A DNA stretch of 6,191 nt from Methylococcaceae bacterium. GTDB lineage: Bacteria; Pseudomonadota; Gammaproteobacteria; Methylococcales; Methylococcaceae. The stretch is from contig VEPB01000470.1 of NCBI GenBank assembly GCA_012026715.1, positions 1-6,191 on the forward strand. The letters are read 5' to 3'. This document shows positions 5,994 through 6,191 of this stretch, one piece after another. A program made the position numbers and the translations under genes. Numbering within the stretch: position 1 is the first letter of the stretch; every line of letters starts with the position of its first letter. The notes beneath the pieces were generated by a model. It was not told the origin of the DNA. It ran no database searches and saw only the letters and a program-made list of their open reading frames with translations.

Positions 5994-6015
5994 CCGGCAA
6001 TTCTTGCATTGCCGG
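5994..6015. repeat. Hairpin in the tRNA leader
   Basis: CCGGCAA (5994-6000) and TTGCCGG (6009-6015) form a perfect 7-bp stem with an 8-base loop (6001-6008), 12 bases before the mature tRNA 5' end. A second CCGG-containing arm (GGCATTCCGG, 6020-6029) runs into the tRNA's first bases. It is probably a leader hairpin removed with the 5' leader by RNase P, or a remnant of a GTCATCCCGGCA-type dispersed palindrome. Confidence 0.45.
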
Positions 6016-6027
6016 ATACGGCATTCC

Positions 6028-6104
6028 GGTGATGTAGCTCAGTCGGTTAGAGCGAAGGATTCATAACCCTTAGGTCGGCGGTTCGATTCCGCCCATCACC
6101 ACCA
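6028..6104 (+). tRNA. tRNA with anticodon CAT, most likely elongator tRNA-Met
   Basis: The full cloverleaf is visible. The acceptor stem GGTGATG (6028-6034) pairs perfectly with CATCACC (6094-6100). The D stem is GCTC/GAGC (6037-6040, 6050-6053) with AGTCGGTTA as loop. The anticodon loop TTCATAA carries CAT at 6062-6064. The T stem GGCGG/CCGCC pairs perfectly around TTCGATT. Discriminator A6101 is followed by an encoded CCA. Position 1 is paired G-C and the anticodon stem lacks three G-C pairs, so it is not the initiator tRNA. The A5-U68 acceptor pair, as in E. coli elongator Met, argues for methionine over the lysidine-modified tRNA-Ile2, which has C-G pairs there. The last anticodon-stem pair is an A-C mismatch (6059 with 6067). 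Confidence 0.95.
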
Positions 6105-6137
6105 CTTTCCCTTCCAAAGAAATCCAACAAGGCGCCC

Positions 6138-6167
6138 AATCTCGCATTCTGGCGGGATTTTTTGTTT
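6138..6167 (+). terminator. Intrinsic terminator of the tRNA gene
   Basis: AATCTCGC (6138-6145) pairs with GCGGGATT (6152-6159) through seven Watson-Crick pairs and one T-G wobble around a 6-base loop. The stem runs directly into a tract of six T (6158-6163), then G and three more T. It lies 34 bases after the encoded CCA and is the expected end of a single-gene tRNA transcript. Confidence 0.8.
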
Positions 6168-6191
6168 ATGCTTAGTCCAGCAATGCCCCCA

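Noticed and set aside
6028..6191. tRNA 3' end as an integration (att) site
   Set aside because: No integrase and no direct repeat of the tRNA 3' end is visible in the window.

Overview
The window is GC-rich (roughly 60-65% by eye) and its gene content points to a gammaproteobacterium: a YchJ protein, a YbbO-like dehydrogenase, a GTAGGGTGGGTTA-type dispersed palindrome and a CCA-encoding tRNA gene. A methanotroph or purple-sulfur-type lineage would fit, but nothing here settles the genus.

Layout. Bases 2-124 hold the last 40 codons of a rightward gene, possibly a PqqD-like chaperone. Bases 125-869 are decayed or non-coding; the only credible coding trace is a leftward frameshifted small gene (347-702). 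Bases 870-1040 are a double-hairpin repeat. A likely promoter then leads into a rightward pair, a YbbO-like short-chain dehydrogenase (1111-1941) and ychJ (1943-2407), one base apart. A 130-bp convergent gap carries two hairpins. The leftward strand then holds an ovothiol locus: OvoA (from ATG 5821) and, directly downstream, a PatB/MalY-type PLP C-S lyase ending at 2538. A divergent intergenic region holds candidate promoters for both directions. A rightward tRNA with anticodon CAT (6028-6104) follows, with a near-consensus promoter and an intrinsic terminator.

How the genes work together. OvoA joins cysteine to histidine as a sulfoxide, and its C-terminal domain methylates the mercaptohistidine. 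The adjacent PLP lyase is the expected second enzyme (OvoB), which cleaves the sulfoxide to 5-thiohistidine. OvoA, lyase and methyltransferase thus make up a complete ovothiol pathway.

The most interesting point is the ovoA/lyase junction near 3713. OvoA homology runs to about 3713 with no stop codon, and its frame stays open 104 codons further, inside the lyase gene and out of frame with it. The lyase homology starts at about 3704 in the -1 frame and has no ATG, GTG or TTG at a sensible place, only a CTG at 3713 with a GGGAG eight bases upstream. This could be a natural OvoA-OvoB fusion broken by one indel, a CTG-initiated overlapping gene, a frameshift product or a sequencing error. The rest of the window is fairly ordinary, apart from the symmetric double-hairpin repeat.
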